A stretch of 11,306 bases of DNA from Candidatus Methylomirabilota bacterium (GCA_022615475.1 JAKEGQ010000091.1:1-11306); one strand, 5' to 3'; positions 1 through 8,643 are shown, counted from the first letter of the stretch. The notes: generated by a model from the sequence alone, not told the origin. Translations and numbers: made by a program.

Positions 1-371
1 GGGGCGAGCACAGTGGGACAGGTGCTGCTGAGATAGATGTTGGAGAGGAAGTCGTCGGCCAGGCCATGGGCGAATTTGGCGATGGTGTTGGCCGTCGCGG
101 GGGCGACCAGGAGGAGGTTGGCCCGGCCGGCCGAGGCCACGTGACCGATCTGCTTGTCGTACTCAAGCGTGAAGAGGTCGGTGAGGACGGGACGTCGGGA
201 CAGCGTCTCGAAGGTGAGAGGGGCGACGAACCGCTGCGCGCTCTCGGTCATCACCACCGTGACGGCCGCTCCTCGCCGGGTGAGCTCCCTCAGAATCTCC
301 ACCGCCTTGTACGCGGCGATGCTCCCGGTCACCCCCAGGATGATCTCCTTCCCTTCTAAGCTCCGCTCCAT
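1..371 (-). CDS. coaBC: CoaBC (phosphopantothenoylcysteine decarboxylase / phosphopantothenate-cysteine ligase), N-terminal part
   Basis: This is the first ~123 codons of the bifunctional enzyme that couples cysteine to 4'-phosphopantothenate and decarboxylates the product in coenzyme A synthesis. Only the start of the FMN-dependent CoaC (flavoprotein) domain is present; the gene runs off the left edge. Visible motifs are the flavin-binding GVTGSIAAYKA (residues 13-23), the conserved His77 (the active-site His of the family), and APATANTIAKFAHGLADD with the following LSS segment. The ATG at 369-371 lies 5 bases after the thiD stop, and GAGG near the end of thiD can serve as ribosome binding site, so the two genes are probably translated from one mRNA. 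A stand-alone CoaC cannot be excluded because the CoaB half is outside the window, but the bifunctional form is the usual one in bacteria. Confidence 0.93.
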   Translation of the reverse strand, partial: MERSLEGKEIILGVTGSIAAYKAVEILRELTRRGAAVTVVMTESAQRFVAPLTFETLSRRPVLTDLFTLEYDKQIGHVASAGRANLLLVAPATANTIAKFAHGLADDFLSNIYLSSTCPTVLA

Positions 372-376
372 ATGAC

Positions 377-1180
377 TCAGCCCTCGCTCCTCAGCCCTCG
401 GACCTTGACGAGATGGTTTACCGGACCTTTCCCCTTCCCGATCTTGACCGCCCCTTTGATCGCTGCGTGGATGTACCGCTGGGCCACTAGTACGGCCTCC
501 TTGACTGCACAGCCCTTGGCCAGTCCTGCCGCGATGGCGGCAGAGAGGGTACAGCCGCTGCCATGGGTGTTCTCGGTCGGGATCTTTGGGGCATCCCGGA
601 CCTCGAAGCCTTTCCCGTCGTATAGGACATCGAAGACCCTCGGACCGGCGAGGTGCCCTCCCTTCACCAGCACGAACCGGGGCCCCAGGGCCTTGATGGC
701 GCGCGCAGCCTCCTTCATCCCGTCGAGATCCTCGATCTTCTCGCCCCAGAGGATCGTGGCTTCGTCAAGATTGGGGGTCACGACCGTGGCCAGGGGAATC
801 AGGAGCGTCCTCACCGCCTCGACTGCATCCTCGTCGAGGAGGCGATGGCCGGTGGCCGACACCATGACCGGGTCCACCACAAGACTCCGGAGCCGAAATG
901 CGCCCACCTCACGCGCGACGGCGGCGACGATCTGCTTTGTCGCCAGCATGCCGGTCTTTCCCGCGTCGGCGCCGATGTCTGAGAGGACAGACCGGATCTG
1001 GAGCACGACGAACTCGGGGGAGAGGACCTGGACACCCTGGACTCCGAGAGTGTTCTGCGCGGTGATGGCGGTCAGCGCGGACAGGCCATAGACCCCAAAG
1101 GCGCTGAAGGTCTTGAGATCAGCCTGGATCCCCGCCCCTCCGCCGGAGTCGGAGCCCGCAATGGTGATGGCCCGTCGCAT
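377..1180 (-). CDS. thiD: Hydroxymethylpyrimidine / phosphomethylpyrimidine kinase ThiD
   Basis: A 267-residue ribokinase-fold kinase that phosphorylates 4-amino-5-hydroxymethyl-2-methylpyrimidine and then its monophosphate, giving the pyrimidine half of thiamine. Family motifs are in order: [15 protein letters not shown] (residues 9-23), TAQNT (40-44), KTGML (75-79), DPVM (103-106), TPN (135-137), VLVKGGH (170-176), and the anion-hole/catalytic loop [11 protein letters not shown] (205-215) with Cys210. Length is normal for the single-domain enzyme and there is no fused ThiE domain. GAGAGG just upstream of the ATG is a fair ribosome binding site. It sits 55 bases after the transglycosylase gene and 5 bases before coaBC, so it is probably an internal gene of the mtnA operon. 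A pyridoxal kinase (PdxK/PdxY) is a relative, but the motifs favour ThiD. Confidence 0.95.
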   Translation of the reverse strand: MRRAITIAGSDSGGGAGIQADLKTFSAFGVYGLSALTAITAQNTLGVQGVQVLSPEFVVLQIRSVLSDIGADAGKTGMLATKQIVAAVAREVGAFRLRSLVVDPVMVSATGHRLLDEDAVEAVRTLLIPLATVVTPNLDEATILWGEKIEDLDGMKEAARAIKALGPRFVLVKGGHLAGPRVFDVLYDGKGFEVRDAPKIPTENTHGSGCTLSAAIAAGLAKGCAVKEAVLVAQRYIHAAIKGAVKIGKGKGPVNHLVKVRGLRSEG

Positions 1181-1235
1181 CGCGCCTCTCTGAATCTAGA
1201 CACCATTATGCCCAACGTCCGAGCCGCGCGCAAGC

Positions 1236-3413
1236 CTAGTGGCCAGCGAGCGACGATGGTGGATTCCGCGTCTCCTGCGGCTGACCGTAGAGGGTGCGGT
1301 AACGATCATAGCTTCCCAGGACCCGTTTCACGTAGCGGCGGGTTTCAGGATAGGGGATGTCTTCGATGAAAATCTCCGGGTCCTGGGACGACTGAAGCGT
1401 ACCAACCCAGCGTCGGACGACGTGGGGACCGGCGTTGTACGAGGCGAGGGTCAGGGCCAGATTGCCTCCGAACTCATCATGGAGCTTGGCCAGGTAGCGG
1501 GTTCCGAGCGCGATGTTGGGAGCGGGAGTGTCGAGGTCGAGGGGGCTTCGAAGATTGTTCTCCTTGGCCACCTGCGCCGCGGTGGCTGGCATGAGCTGCA
1601 TGAGTCCCCTCGCCCCCGCCCTGGAGAGGGCCTTGGGAGCAAAGGCGCTCTCCTCGCGGATGACGGCGGTCACTAGATACGGGTCAAGACGGCTCTCGCG
1701 CGCATAATGATCGACCCATGCCCAGAAGGCCCGAGGGTAAAGAAACGTCCAGAACGGGGACAGGACCCCATCGTGTCCGGCCGTCTTGAGCGGGCTGCGA
1801 GCAGCACGCCGAGCGAGGCTGATGCAGCGGTCAAACTGGCTCGCCCGACTGAGCGCCTCGCAGGCCTCCCGTTGGAGCGAAAGCTCACGGGGATGCACCC
1901 TGGCGATCTCCCAGTATTCTTGGGCGGCCTCGTCCAGGAGCCTCAAGAACGAGAGTTCTCGGGCCTTGGCCACGACAGGGGACTCGGAATTGGGAGGGGG
2001 CAGGGGAGAGCCCGCCGATAATTTCATCGGCTGCAGTGCGAGGCGCTGCCGGGCGGCCTGCGTGTAGTACGGCTCGTCGCCCGCCTCCTTGAGTAGGCGC
2101 TGGTACGTCCGGGTGGCGAGGGTCTTGTCCCCGAGCTCCTCCAGCATGCGCCCACGCCAGTAGAGCGCCTGGGCCTTGAGGGGCGACTGGGGGTACTTCT
2201 CCAGCAGGAGCGACAACTCTTGAACGGCCGGCTGGAGCTTTCGCTGGCGATAGAACAACCACGCTCGCTGCCAGCGGGCGGTGTCGCCCAGATTCTGCTC
2301 GGGATGCAGACGAAGCAGGCGTGCGTAGGTCTCGAGTGCTGCGTCCTCCTCCTTCCGATCTTCGTAGTTCAGGCCGATCACATGAAGGGCCTCACCGGCC
2401 AAATGGCTCTCGGGAAACAGGGTGGGGATGCGCTCCAGCGTGGCGATTGCCTGAATCGTGTCGCCCGATCGGAAAAAGGCCCTTCCCACCAGGAGCAGCG
2501 CCTCTGCCTGCAGGGCAGAGCGTTCGGTCGATTCGGTCAGCGGAAGGAGCGTGGTGATGGCCTGGGGATATTCCTTGAGCGCGAATTGGCTCCGCCCCAT
2601 GAGGAGCCGCACCTCTCCGTTCCCGGGGTGACTCTTGAGGAGTGGGGTCAGGGCCGTCAATGCGTCGCGGTACTTGTCTGCTTGGAAGAGCGCCCGCGCC
2701 CGGAGCAGTCGCTCTTCGGCAGTGATGGGCACGAGATCCGGGTTCGCCAAGAGCAGGCGCTCTGCCTCGACGGCCGTGGGGTCGGCCGGGAAGCCGATAT
2801 ACAGGCGCTTGAGGAGGGGTGCGGCCTCCTGCGGCCGCTCGAGCGTCAGGTACAGCTTCGCGAGAAGCAGGGAGGCCTGGGGGGCCAGGGGCGATGCCGG
2901 ATACCGATCCAGAAAGGCGAGCAAGGTTCTTCTGGCGTCCTCGGGCCGCTGTGTGTCTAGATACGTCGTACCCAGTTGGAAGTGGGCCTCTTCGGCGAGG
3001 CGGCTATTCGGGTAGCGGGCAAGGAGGCGGGACAGGAGGACAGTGCTCTTACCGAAGTCCTGGAGGGCGTGGGCCGCCTTGGCGGCGTAAAAGAGCGCGT
3101 AATCGGCCAAGAGGTCGTACTCTCCCGCCACCTGCTCGAGCAGGGCAAGGGCCTCGGCCGGTTGTTGCGTCTTGAGAAGGCAGAACCCCGTGATGAAGCT
3201 GACGCGATGCCGGATCGCATTGGGTGGCGGCTGTGGAATCGCTTGCAGTGCCCCGAGCGCCGCGGGGCATCCGTTCGCTTCCAGGGTCGTCAGGGCCTGG
3301 CTGAATCCGGGTGGAAGATCGGCGGTGGACGCGTGAACGAGTCCCGGGAAGAGGCCGATGAGGACAAGGCAGATATTCCAGCGGCCTGCCCGCACTGTCG
3401 CCTGCTTTCTCAT
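1236..3413 (-). CDS. Exported soluble lytic murein transglycosylase with TPR-like repeats (Slt family)
   Basis: A 725-residue protein that should cleave the MurNAc-GlcNAc bond of peptidoglycan with formation of 1,6-anhydroMurNAc in the periplasm. Residues 1-28 look like a signal peptide: basic start, hydrophobic core ICLVLIGLF, likely cleavage after VHA (A28). Residues ~90-470 are a long array of TPR-like helical repeats (repeated patterns such as YPxSxLAEEA followed by GxxYL), the counterpart of the superhelical ring of Slt70. The C-terminal ~150 residues are the SLT catalytic domain: REESAF with catalytic Glu588, then GARGLMQLMPATA (about 600-612), NIALGTRYL and ASYNAGP. The start ATG overlaps the mtnA stop as ATGA and has no clear ribosome binding site, so translation is probably coupled. 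The family is clear; the exact orthologue among Slt-type enzymes is not. Confidence 0.93.
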   Translation of the reverse strand: MRKQATVRAGRWNICLVLIGLFPGLVHASTADLPPGFSQALTTLEANGCPAALGALQAIPQPPPNAIRHRVSFITGFCLLKTQQPAEALALLEQVAGEYDLLADYALFYAAKAAHALQDFGKSTVLLSRLLARYPNSRLAEEAHFQLGTTYLDTQRPEDARRTLLAFLDRYPASPLAPQASLLLAKLYLTLERPQEAAPLLKRLYIGFPADPTAVEAERLLLANPDLVPITAEERLLRARALFQADKYRDALTALTPLLKSHPGNGEVRLLMGRSQFALKEYPQAITTLLPLTESTERSALQAEALLLVGRAFFRSGDTIQAIATLERIPTLFPESHLAGEALHVIGLNYEDRKEEDAALETYARLLRLHPEQNLGDTARWQRAWLFYRQRKLQPAVQELSLLLEKYPQSPLKAQALYWRGRMLEELGDKTLATRTYQRLLKEAGDEPYYTQAARQRLALQPMKLSAGSPLPPPNSESPVVAKARELSFLRLLDEAAQEYWEIARVHPRELSLQREACEALSRASQFDRCISLARRAARSPLKTAGHDGVLSPFWTFLYPRAFWAWVDHYARESRLDPYLVTAVIREESAFAPKALSRAGARGLMQLMPATAAQVAKENNLRSPLDLDTPAPNIALGTRYLAKLHDEFGGNLALTLASYNAGPHVVRRWVGTLQSSQDPEIFIEDIPYPETRRYVKRVLGSYDRYRTLYGQPQETRNPPSSLAGH

Positions 3414-4486
3414 GGCTCGGTGCTATCGCCGGGTAGAGAAGATCCGCGGAGGGTCTCGATCGCACGGGCGAGCGGGGGATAGAGCACTCCTCGGTCGGTG
3501 ATGAGGGCAGTTACCAGTGCTGCCGGTGTGACGTCGAAGGCGGGGTTCGACGCCGGGAAGCCCTCGGGAGCAATCGGGACCCCTGCGATGGAAGTGATCT
3601 CCTGAGGAGCCCGCTCTTCAATAGGCATCTGATCGCCGGTAGCCAAGTCGAGATCCACAGTGGACAAGGGGGCCGCGACGTAGAATGGAATCTGATGGTA
3701 CCGGCAGAGGATCGCCAGCGTGTACGTCCCGATCTTGTTCGCCACATCCCCGTTCATGGCGACCCGATCGGCCCCCACGATTACCGCCTGCACCTCGCCG
3801 CGCCGCATGAAATCGCCGGCCATGCTGTCCGTGATGAGGCGGGAGGGGATTCCCAGTCGGGCGAGCTCCCAGGCGGTCAGCCGGGCCCCCTGCAGCACCG
3901 GCCGCGTTTCATCGACGAGGACCTGAATCCGCTTTCCCTGTTCCCAGGCGGCGCGGACGACTCCTAGCGCCGTCCCGTAGCCGACCGTCGCCAGCGCGCC
4001 GGTGTTGCAGTGGGTGAGAATGGTGTCGCCGTCTTTGATGAGCTGCTGGCCGTACGCCCCCATCGCGCGGTTACGGGCGAGATCCTCCTGATGCATTTTG
4101 ACGGCTTCCTCCACCAGACGCCGTTTCAAGGCGGGCAGGGAGAGATCCCGGTGCTTCTCGGCCACGGTCAGGATCCGCTCCAACCCCCAGAAGAGGTTTC
4201 TCGCCGTCGGACGGGTCCGGCCCAGCATGAGAGCGACCCCTTTGAGGTCGCGCAGGAAGGAGGCCACATCGGTCGCTTGAAGTTTCTGGGCGCCCAGGGC
4301 CAGTCCCATCGCCGCGGCCACCCCTAGCGCCGGGGCCCCTCGGATGCGGAGATGTCTGATCGCCTCCGCGACTGTCTCCGCGTCCCGGCACTCGACGTAA
4401 ACCTCTTCACGGGGGAGGCGGGTCTGATCGAGGAGCCGGACCGCCCCCTCGGGCAGCCACGTGAGCGTCTGAATCTCTTGGATCAC
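3410..4486 (-). CDS. mtnA: S-methyl-5-thioribose-1-phosphate isomerase MtnA
   Basis: A 358-residue eIF2B-like isomerase that converts methylthioribose-1-phosphate to methylthioribulose-1-phosphate in methionine salvage or related MTA disposal. Visible motifs are IRGAPALGVAAAMG (48-61), ILTHCNTGALATVGYGTALG (156-175) with Cys160, VDETRPVLQGARLTAWEL (191-208), SMAG, and VGADRVAMNGDVANKIGTY (238-256) with Asp240. Cys160 and Asp240 fall at the same numbers as the catalytic pair reported for the Bacillus enzyme, which supports MtnA over eIF2B-alpha or ribose-1,5-bisphosphate isomerase relatives. The start is GTG (4484-4486), preceded by a purine-rich AAAGGGGAAG. It is the first gene of the operon, behind a sigma-70-like promoter at 4507-4534. 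No other mtn gene is in the window, so the downstream route is unknown. Confidence 0.96.
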   Translation of the reverse strand: MIQEIQTLTWLPEGAVRLLDQTRLPREEVYVECRDAETVAEAIRHLRIRGAPALGVAAAMGLALGAQKLQATDVASFLRDLKGVALMLGRTRPTARNLFWGLERILTVAEKHRDLSLPALKRRLVEEAVKMHQEDLARNRAMGAYGQQLIKDGDTILTHCNTGALATVGYGTALGVVRAAWEQGKRIQVLVDETRPVLQGARLTAWELARLGIPSRLITDSMAGDFMRRGEVQAVIVGADRVAMNGDVANKIGTYTLAILCRYHQIPFYVAAPLSTVDLDLATGDQMPIEERAPQEITSIAGVPIAPEGFPASNPAFDVTPAALVTALITDRGVLYPPLARAIETLRGSSLPGDSTEP

Positions 4487-4506
4487 GTCTTCCCCTTTTG
4501 GACCCT

Positions 4507-4534
4507 ACAGTAGCAGTCCTCCCTTCACTGTCAA
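4507..4534 (-). promoter_or_regulatory. Candidate sigma-70 promoter of the mtnA operon
   Basis: On the minus strand there is a perfect -35 hexamer TTGACA (4529-4534), a 16-base spacer and a -10 hexamer TACTGT (4507-4512). Transcription would begin near 4500, leaving a leader of about 15 bases before the mtnA GTG with the purine-rich ribosome binding site inside it. The prediction rests only on the match and the position. Confidence 0.6.
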
Positions 4535-4558
4535 CGGAAATATGCCTTCGTCTCCGGG

Positions 4559-4574
4559 GCGCCTCCAAAGGCGC
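4559..4574. repeat. Short perfect inverted repeat between mtnA and the 43-residue gene (possible activator site)
   Basis: GCGCCT-CCAA-AGGCGC is a perfect 6-bp inverted repeat. It lies upstream of the mtnA promoter, so it is outside the mtnA transcript. It is about 133-148 bases upstream of the start expected for the sigma-54 promoter at 4681-4697. That is the distance range in which enhancer-binding proteins usually bind, so an operator role is an inference. No second copy was found in the window. Confidence 0.3.
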
Positions 4575-4680
4575 TCACGACCTGCGTCCAAGTGCAGCCT
4601 TTCCGGTCACTCGGTCCAGTCTTCGCCATTCGTCCGCTGCGCTGCATGCGTAAGCTGCTTATTCTAAAGGCACATTATCG

Positions 4681-4697
4681 TGGCATGGTCCTTGCCA
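4681..4697 (+). promoter_or_regulatory. Sigma-54 (-24/-12) promoter of the 43-residue membrane protein gene
   Basis: TGGCATGGTCCTTGCC matches the RpoN consensus TGGCAC-N5-TTGC: GG at 4682-4683 and GC at 4694-4695 are separated by exactly 10 bases. The expected start is near 4707, giving a ~48-base leader. A 6-bp inverted repeat (AGACCA 4702-4707, TGGTCT 4720-4725) lies at the start of that leader. A gene with a very strong ribosome binding site follows directly. Promoters of this class need an ATP-dependent enhancer-binding activator; none is encoded in the window. Confidence 0.75.
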
Positions 4698-4754
4698 CAG
4701 AAGACCACGACCCTTTTCATGGTCTCAAGCGTAACAAGTAAGGAGGAAAGAAGA

Positions 4755-4886
4755 ATGGACGGGTTGTACTATAAGGTAATCTGGGTCATTTTGCTCTTTC
4801 CGTGGTCCCTCGCCGGCCTGATGGTCCTGGGGGCCCTGCGGGACCACCGCCGGAAGGCCCACGCGCGCGTCCAGAGCGGCCCGTAG
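4755..4886 (+). CDS. Small single-span membrane protein (43 aa), unknown function
   Basis: I do not recognise this protein. The ATG is preceded by TAAGGAGG (4739-4746) with 8 bases of spacing, close to a perfect ribosome binding site, so this start is preferred over the in-frame ATG at 4684, which lies inside the promoter. One hydrophobic span covers residues ~8-28 (VIWVILLFPWSLAGLMVLGA). It is followed by a basic tail (RDHRRKAHAR, 29-38), so the tail should face the cytoplasm. The gene has its own sigma-54 promoter and ends 6 bases before a strong terminator, which makes it a single-gene transcript. Small membrane proteins under sigma-54 control occur in stress responses such as the Psp system, but there is no sequence match to PspB or PspG that I can see. 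Good signals at both ends make a real gene likely. Confidence 0.8.
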   Translation: MDGLYYKVIWVILLFPWSLAGLMVLGALRDHRRKAHARVQSGP

Positions 4887-4892
4887 TAATGC

Positions 4893-4922
4893 AAAAACCC
4901 CCAGGGTGTCCTGGGGGTTTTT
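4893..4922. terminator. Bidirectional rho-independent terminator
   Basis: A perfect 13-bp stem (AAAAACCCCCAGG, 4893-4905, with CCTGGGGGTTTTT, 4910-4922) closes on the 4-base loop GTGT. It has a T-run on the plus strand and, through the A-run, a T-run on the minus strand. It lies between the stops of two convergent genes, the 43-residue protein (stop at 4886) and groEL (stop at 4963), and should end both transcripts. Confidence 0.93.
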
Positions 4923-4962
4923 GTCGAAAAGAATCGCGTGAACGAACCGGCATTCGCGCCGA

Positions 4963-6594
<1,632 letters not shown>

Positions 6595-6666
6595 TGATGC
6601 CTCCCTCCTCTTCTAAGACCTCTGCGTGAAAATCGTTAAACCGACCGAGTCATCTAGGGACACCGT

Positions 6667-6960
6667 TCACTTGAGAATTGCCAGGATTTCGCTTTCTCGC
6701 ACGAAGAGATATTCTTCGTCGTCGATGCGAACCTCGCTGCCGGAGTATTTTCCAAAGAGGATCTTGCTTCCGACCTTTACATCGATGGGGATGCGTTTCC
6801 CCTCATCGGTGACCTTGCCGGGCCCGACGGCGATCACCTCCCCTTCCTGGGGCCTCTCCTTCGCCGTGTCCGGAATGATGATTCCACCCTTCTTGACCTC
6901 CTTCTCTTCGAAACGCCTTACCAGGATATAATCGTGCAGCGGTTGAATCCTGACAGCCAT
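6667..6960 (-). CDS. groES: Co-chaperonin GroES (Hsp10, 10 kDa subunit)
   Basis: A 97-residue subunit of the heptameric lid that caps GroEL. Visible are the N-terminal IQPLHDYILVRR (5-16), the mobile loop region with KKGGIIIPDTAKERPQEG (about 23-40) that contacts the GroEL apical domain, AVGPGKV, and the C-terminal VRIDDEEYLFVRESEILAIL. The length is typical of the family. GGAGG lies 10 bases upstream of the ATG. It is the first gene of the groES-groEL operon; the leader is about 140 bases long and begins at or beside a CIRCE element, which implies repression by HrcA and induction by unfolded protein load. Confidence 0.99.
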   Translation of the reverse strand: MAVRIQPLHDYILVRRFEEKEVKKGGIIIPDTAKERPQEGEVIAVGPGKVTDEGKRIPIDVKVGSKILFGKYSGSEVRIDDEEYLFVRESEILAILK

Positions 6961-7069
6961 GCCCTCTCACCCTCCTTCTGCGGTTAACGGGGTATCGTTT
7001 CCGATCGCGGTTGTAGCACTTACACAGGTGGTTTATGAGGGTATAACATTCGGGGTCCGGGAGCCGTTG

Positions 7070-7096
7070 TTAGCACTCTATTTTGGTGAGTGCTAA
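7070..7096. promoter_or_regulatory. CIRCE operator (HrcA binding site)
   Basis: TTAGCACTC (7070-7078), 9 bases, GAGTGCTAA (7088-7096): an exact match to the CIRCE consensus TTAGCACTC-N9-GAGTGCTAA. The inverted repeat extends one further G/C pair on each side (7069 and 7097). It lies upstream of groES, at the expected transcription start. HrcA itself is not in the window. Confidence 0.97.
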
Positions 7097-7104
7097 CGCC
7101 CTGT

Positions 7105-7133
7105 ACCTTACTCGAGCCCCAATCCTTATGCAA
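7105..7133 (-). promoter_or_regulatory. Candidate groES-groEL promoter
   Basis: On the minus strand, TTGCAT (7128-7133), a 17-base spacer and TAAGGT (7105-7110) would place the start of transcription at about 7097-7098, on the edge of the CIRCE element. That is the usual arrangement for HrcA control. The hexamers match the sigma-70 consensus only partly, so the placement is tentative. No clear sigma-32-type promoter was seen. Confidence 0.4.
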
Positions 7134-7138
7134 GGATT
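7121..7138. repeat. 18-bp inverted repeat overlapping the groES -35 region
   Basis: AATCCTT-ATGC-AAGGATT has two perfect 7-base arms around a 4-base centre. It lies between the CIRCE element and the AT-rich alr upstream region and covers the likely -35 of groES. It could be an operator for a second regulator of groES, or of alr on the other strand. No matching site was seen elsewhere in the window. Confidence 0.45.
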
Positions 7139-7263
7139 ATTTTGAGGGTGGATATGAAACCATAGAAAGCAATAGGGCAATAAATGGCATCTACGGTACT
7201 TTTTCTCTGAAATATCTTGAAAATCTCCATTTGTCTCATTATTTTGTTCTTTCATATACCCCA

Positions 7264-7292
7264 TTGCGGGACAAAAGCTGTGCTGGTATCAT
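7264..7292 (+). promoter_or_regulatory. Candidate sigma-70 promoter of alr
   Basis: TTGCGG (7264-7269), a 17-base spacer and TATCAT (7287-7292) form a good sigma-70-like promoter. The start would be near 7299, only about 12 bases before the alr ATG, so the ribosome binding site AAGGTG would lie at the extreme 5' end of the mRNA. The sequence upstream is AT-rich (7130-7260) and could serve as an UP element. Confidence 0.55.
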
Positions 7293-7310
7293 CCCAAAAA
7301 GGTGTGTCCC

Positions 7311-8450
7311 ATGAAACAAAGAGCGACGTACGCCGAGGTCTCCCTCGATGCGATCGTCCGGAACTTTGGCCGGGTCCGGGCTCGCACGGGGAAAGAGACC
7401 CAGATCATGGCGGTGGTCAAGGCTGACGCCTATGGCCACGGCGCCTTGCCCGTTGCACGAGCGCTCGTTGAGGCCGGCGCAGGGTGGTTGGGTGTAGCCC
7501 TCCCCGAGGAGGGGGTCGAGCTGAGACGCCAGGGCCTGCAGGTGCCCATCCTGGTGATGGGCCCCACTCCCGCCGATCAGGGTCCCTCGCTCTCTGAATA
7601 CCATCTGGATCAGGTCATCTACCATGCGCTCCATGCACGTGCCCTCGCGTCGAGTGCCGAAGGCTCGAGCGTCCGGATCAGGGTTCATCTCAAGATCGAC
7701 ACCGGGATGGGGCGATTGGGCGTTCATCCCTCGGAGGCTCCCGCTGCTGCGAAGGCGATTGCCCAGCTGCCCACACTGGAATTCGGAGGGGTGATGACCC
7801 ATTTTGCCGCAGCCGATGCGGCCGATAAGGGCCATGCCCGCGAGCAGCTTCGGCAGTTTCTCGAGGCGATCCGGGGAATAGAGGCGGCAGGGGTCCCAGT
7901 CCCCCTGCGGCATGCCGCCAACAGCGCGGCTGCCCTGGACCTTCGCGAGGCCCACCTGGACATGGTGCGGCCGGGGATTGCCCTCTACGGCTATCCGCCA
8001 TCCCCGTCCGGTGCACGCGATGGAGCCTGGGAGCATGCGCTGACCTTCAAGACCTGCATTGCCCAGATCAAGAAGATGCCGAAGGGCGGCACCGTGAGTT
8101 ACGGCTGTACGTACGAGGCACCGCGGGATATCCTCGTTGCCACGCTTCCGGTGGGATACGCGGACGGCTATAACCGACTCCTCTCCAACCGGGGGGAGGT
8201 CCTCATCCGCGGACGGCGGGCCCCGGTGATCGGCCAGGTGTGTATGGACATGATCATGGTGGATGTGACCGATGCGGTCGGCGTGATGGAGGGGGAAGAG
8301 GCGGTGCTCCTCGGACGCCAGGGTGACGAGATGCTCCTCGCGGATGCGTGGGCGGCACGGCTCGGGACAATCCCCTATGAGGTGCTCTGCAATATTGGCA
8401 AGCGGGTTCCTCGATCCTACCTCCGGCACGGAAAGACCATCAACTCCTAG
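7311..8450 (+). CDS. alr: Alanine racemase
   Basis: A 379-residue PLP enzyme that interconverts L- and D-alanine and so supplies D-alanine for peptidoglycan. Visible motifs are the PLP-lysine motif VVKADAYGHG with Lys37, HLKIDTGMGRLGV, GVMTHFAAAD, RHAANSAAALDL, MVRPGIALYGYPPS, the second catalytic residue Tyr264 in VSYG, VGYADGYNRLLSN, and IGQVCMDMIMVDVT. Lys37 and Tyr264 correspond to the Lys39/Tyr265 pair of the Geobacillus enzyme. The ATG at 7311 is preferred to the GTG at 7302 because AAGGTG (7299-7304) is well spaced for it, and a start at 7302 would leave no ribosome binding site. It is transcribed away from groES. A serine or broad-specificity racemase of the same fold is possible but less likely. 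Confidence 0.96.
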   Translation: MKQRATYAEVSLDAIVRNFGRVRARTGKETQIMAVVKADAYGHGALPVARALVEAGAGWLGVALPEEGVELRRQGLQVPILVMGPTPADQGPSLSEYHLDQVIYHALHARALASSAEGSSVRIRVHLKIDTGMGRLGVHPSEAPAAAKAIAQLPTLEFGGVMTHFAAADAADKGHAREQLRQFLEAIRGIEAAGVPVPLRHAANSAAALDLREAHLDMVRPGIALYGYPPSPSGARDGAWEHALTFKTCIAQIKKMPKGGTVSYGCTYEAPRDILVATLPVGYADGYNRLLSNRGEVLIRGRRAPVIGQVCMDMIMVDVTDAVGVMEGEEAVLLGRQGDEMLLADAWAARLGTIPYEVLCNIGKRVPRSYLRHGKTINS

Positions 8451-8619
8451 TCCCGTTCCAACCTTTCCCACCCCCCAGTAATCGACTCAGAATCAGCGTT
8501 TTGCCCTAACATCGTGTTCGCGGGCGTCACCGGTCAAAATCCCCACCCCCTTCACAAGAATACCCCGGCCAGCAGCCCCGTCCTCCGCGGGCACAAAGGG
8601 CTATTTTTGCGGTATTAGG

Positions 8620-8641
8620 GACGCGTGTCGACCGTCGCGCG
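8620..8641. repeat. Imperfect palindrome just upstream of the second sigma-54 promoter
   Basis: A 22-bp sequence beginning ACGCG and ending CGCGT is about three quarters self-complementary around its centre. It ends a few bases before the -24 element. Enhancer-binding proteins normally bind farther upstream, so this could instead be a site for a modulator, or chance in GC-rich DNA. The rest of the alr-to-8721 gap (8451-8643) has no recognisable gene and no convincing terminator. Confidence 0.2.
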
Positions 8642-8643
8642 TG

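Noticed and set aside
2220..2960. 246-codon plus-strand frame inside the transglycosylase gene
   Set aside because: The opposite strand encodes clear TPR-like repeats; this frame has no ribosome binding site or recognisable motif.
4684..4754. Upstream in-frame ATG that would extend the 43-residue protein to 68 residues
   Set aside because: That ATG lies inside the sigma-54 promoter and upstream of the expected transcription start, while the internal ATG has a near-perfect ribosome binding site.
7070..7314. Small frames on both strands in the AT-rich groES-alr gap (7090-7314 plus, 7070-7264 minus)
   Set aside because: Both overlap CIRCE or the promoters, start at codons without a ribosome binding site, and show no protein-like pattern.
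7239..8471. 410-codon open frame on the minus strand, longer than alr
   Set aside because: It is antisense to alr, which carries all alanine racemase motifs. The antisense translation has no recognisable domain, and long antisense frames are common in GC-rich DNA.
8574..8602. Possible alr terminator (AGCCC ... GGGCT followed by ATTTTT)
   Set aside because: The stem is only 5 bp around a 19-base loop; it is too weak to call, although the T-run is suggestive.
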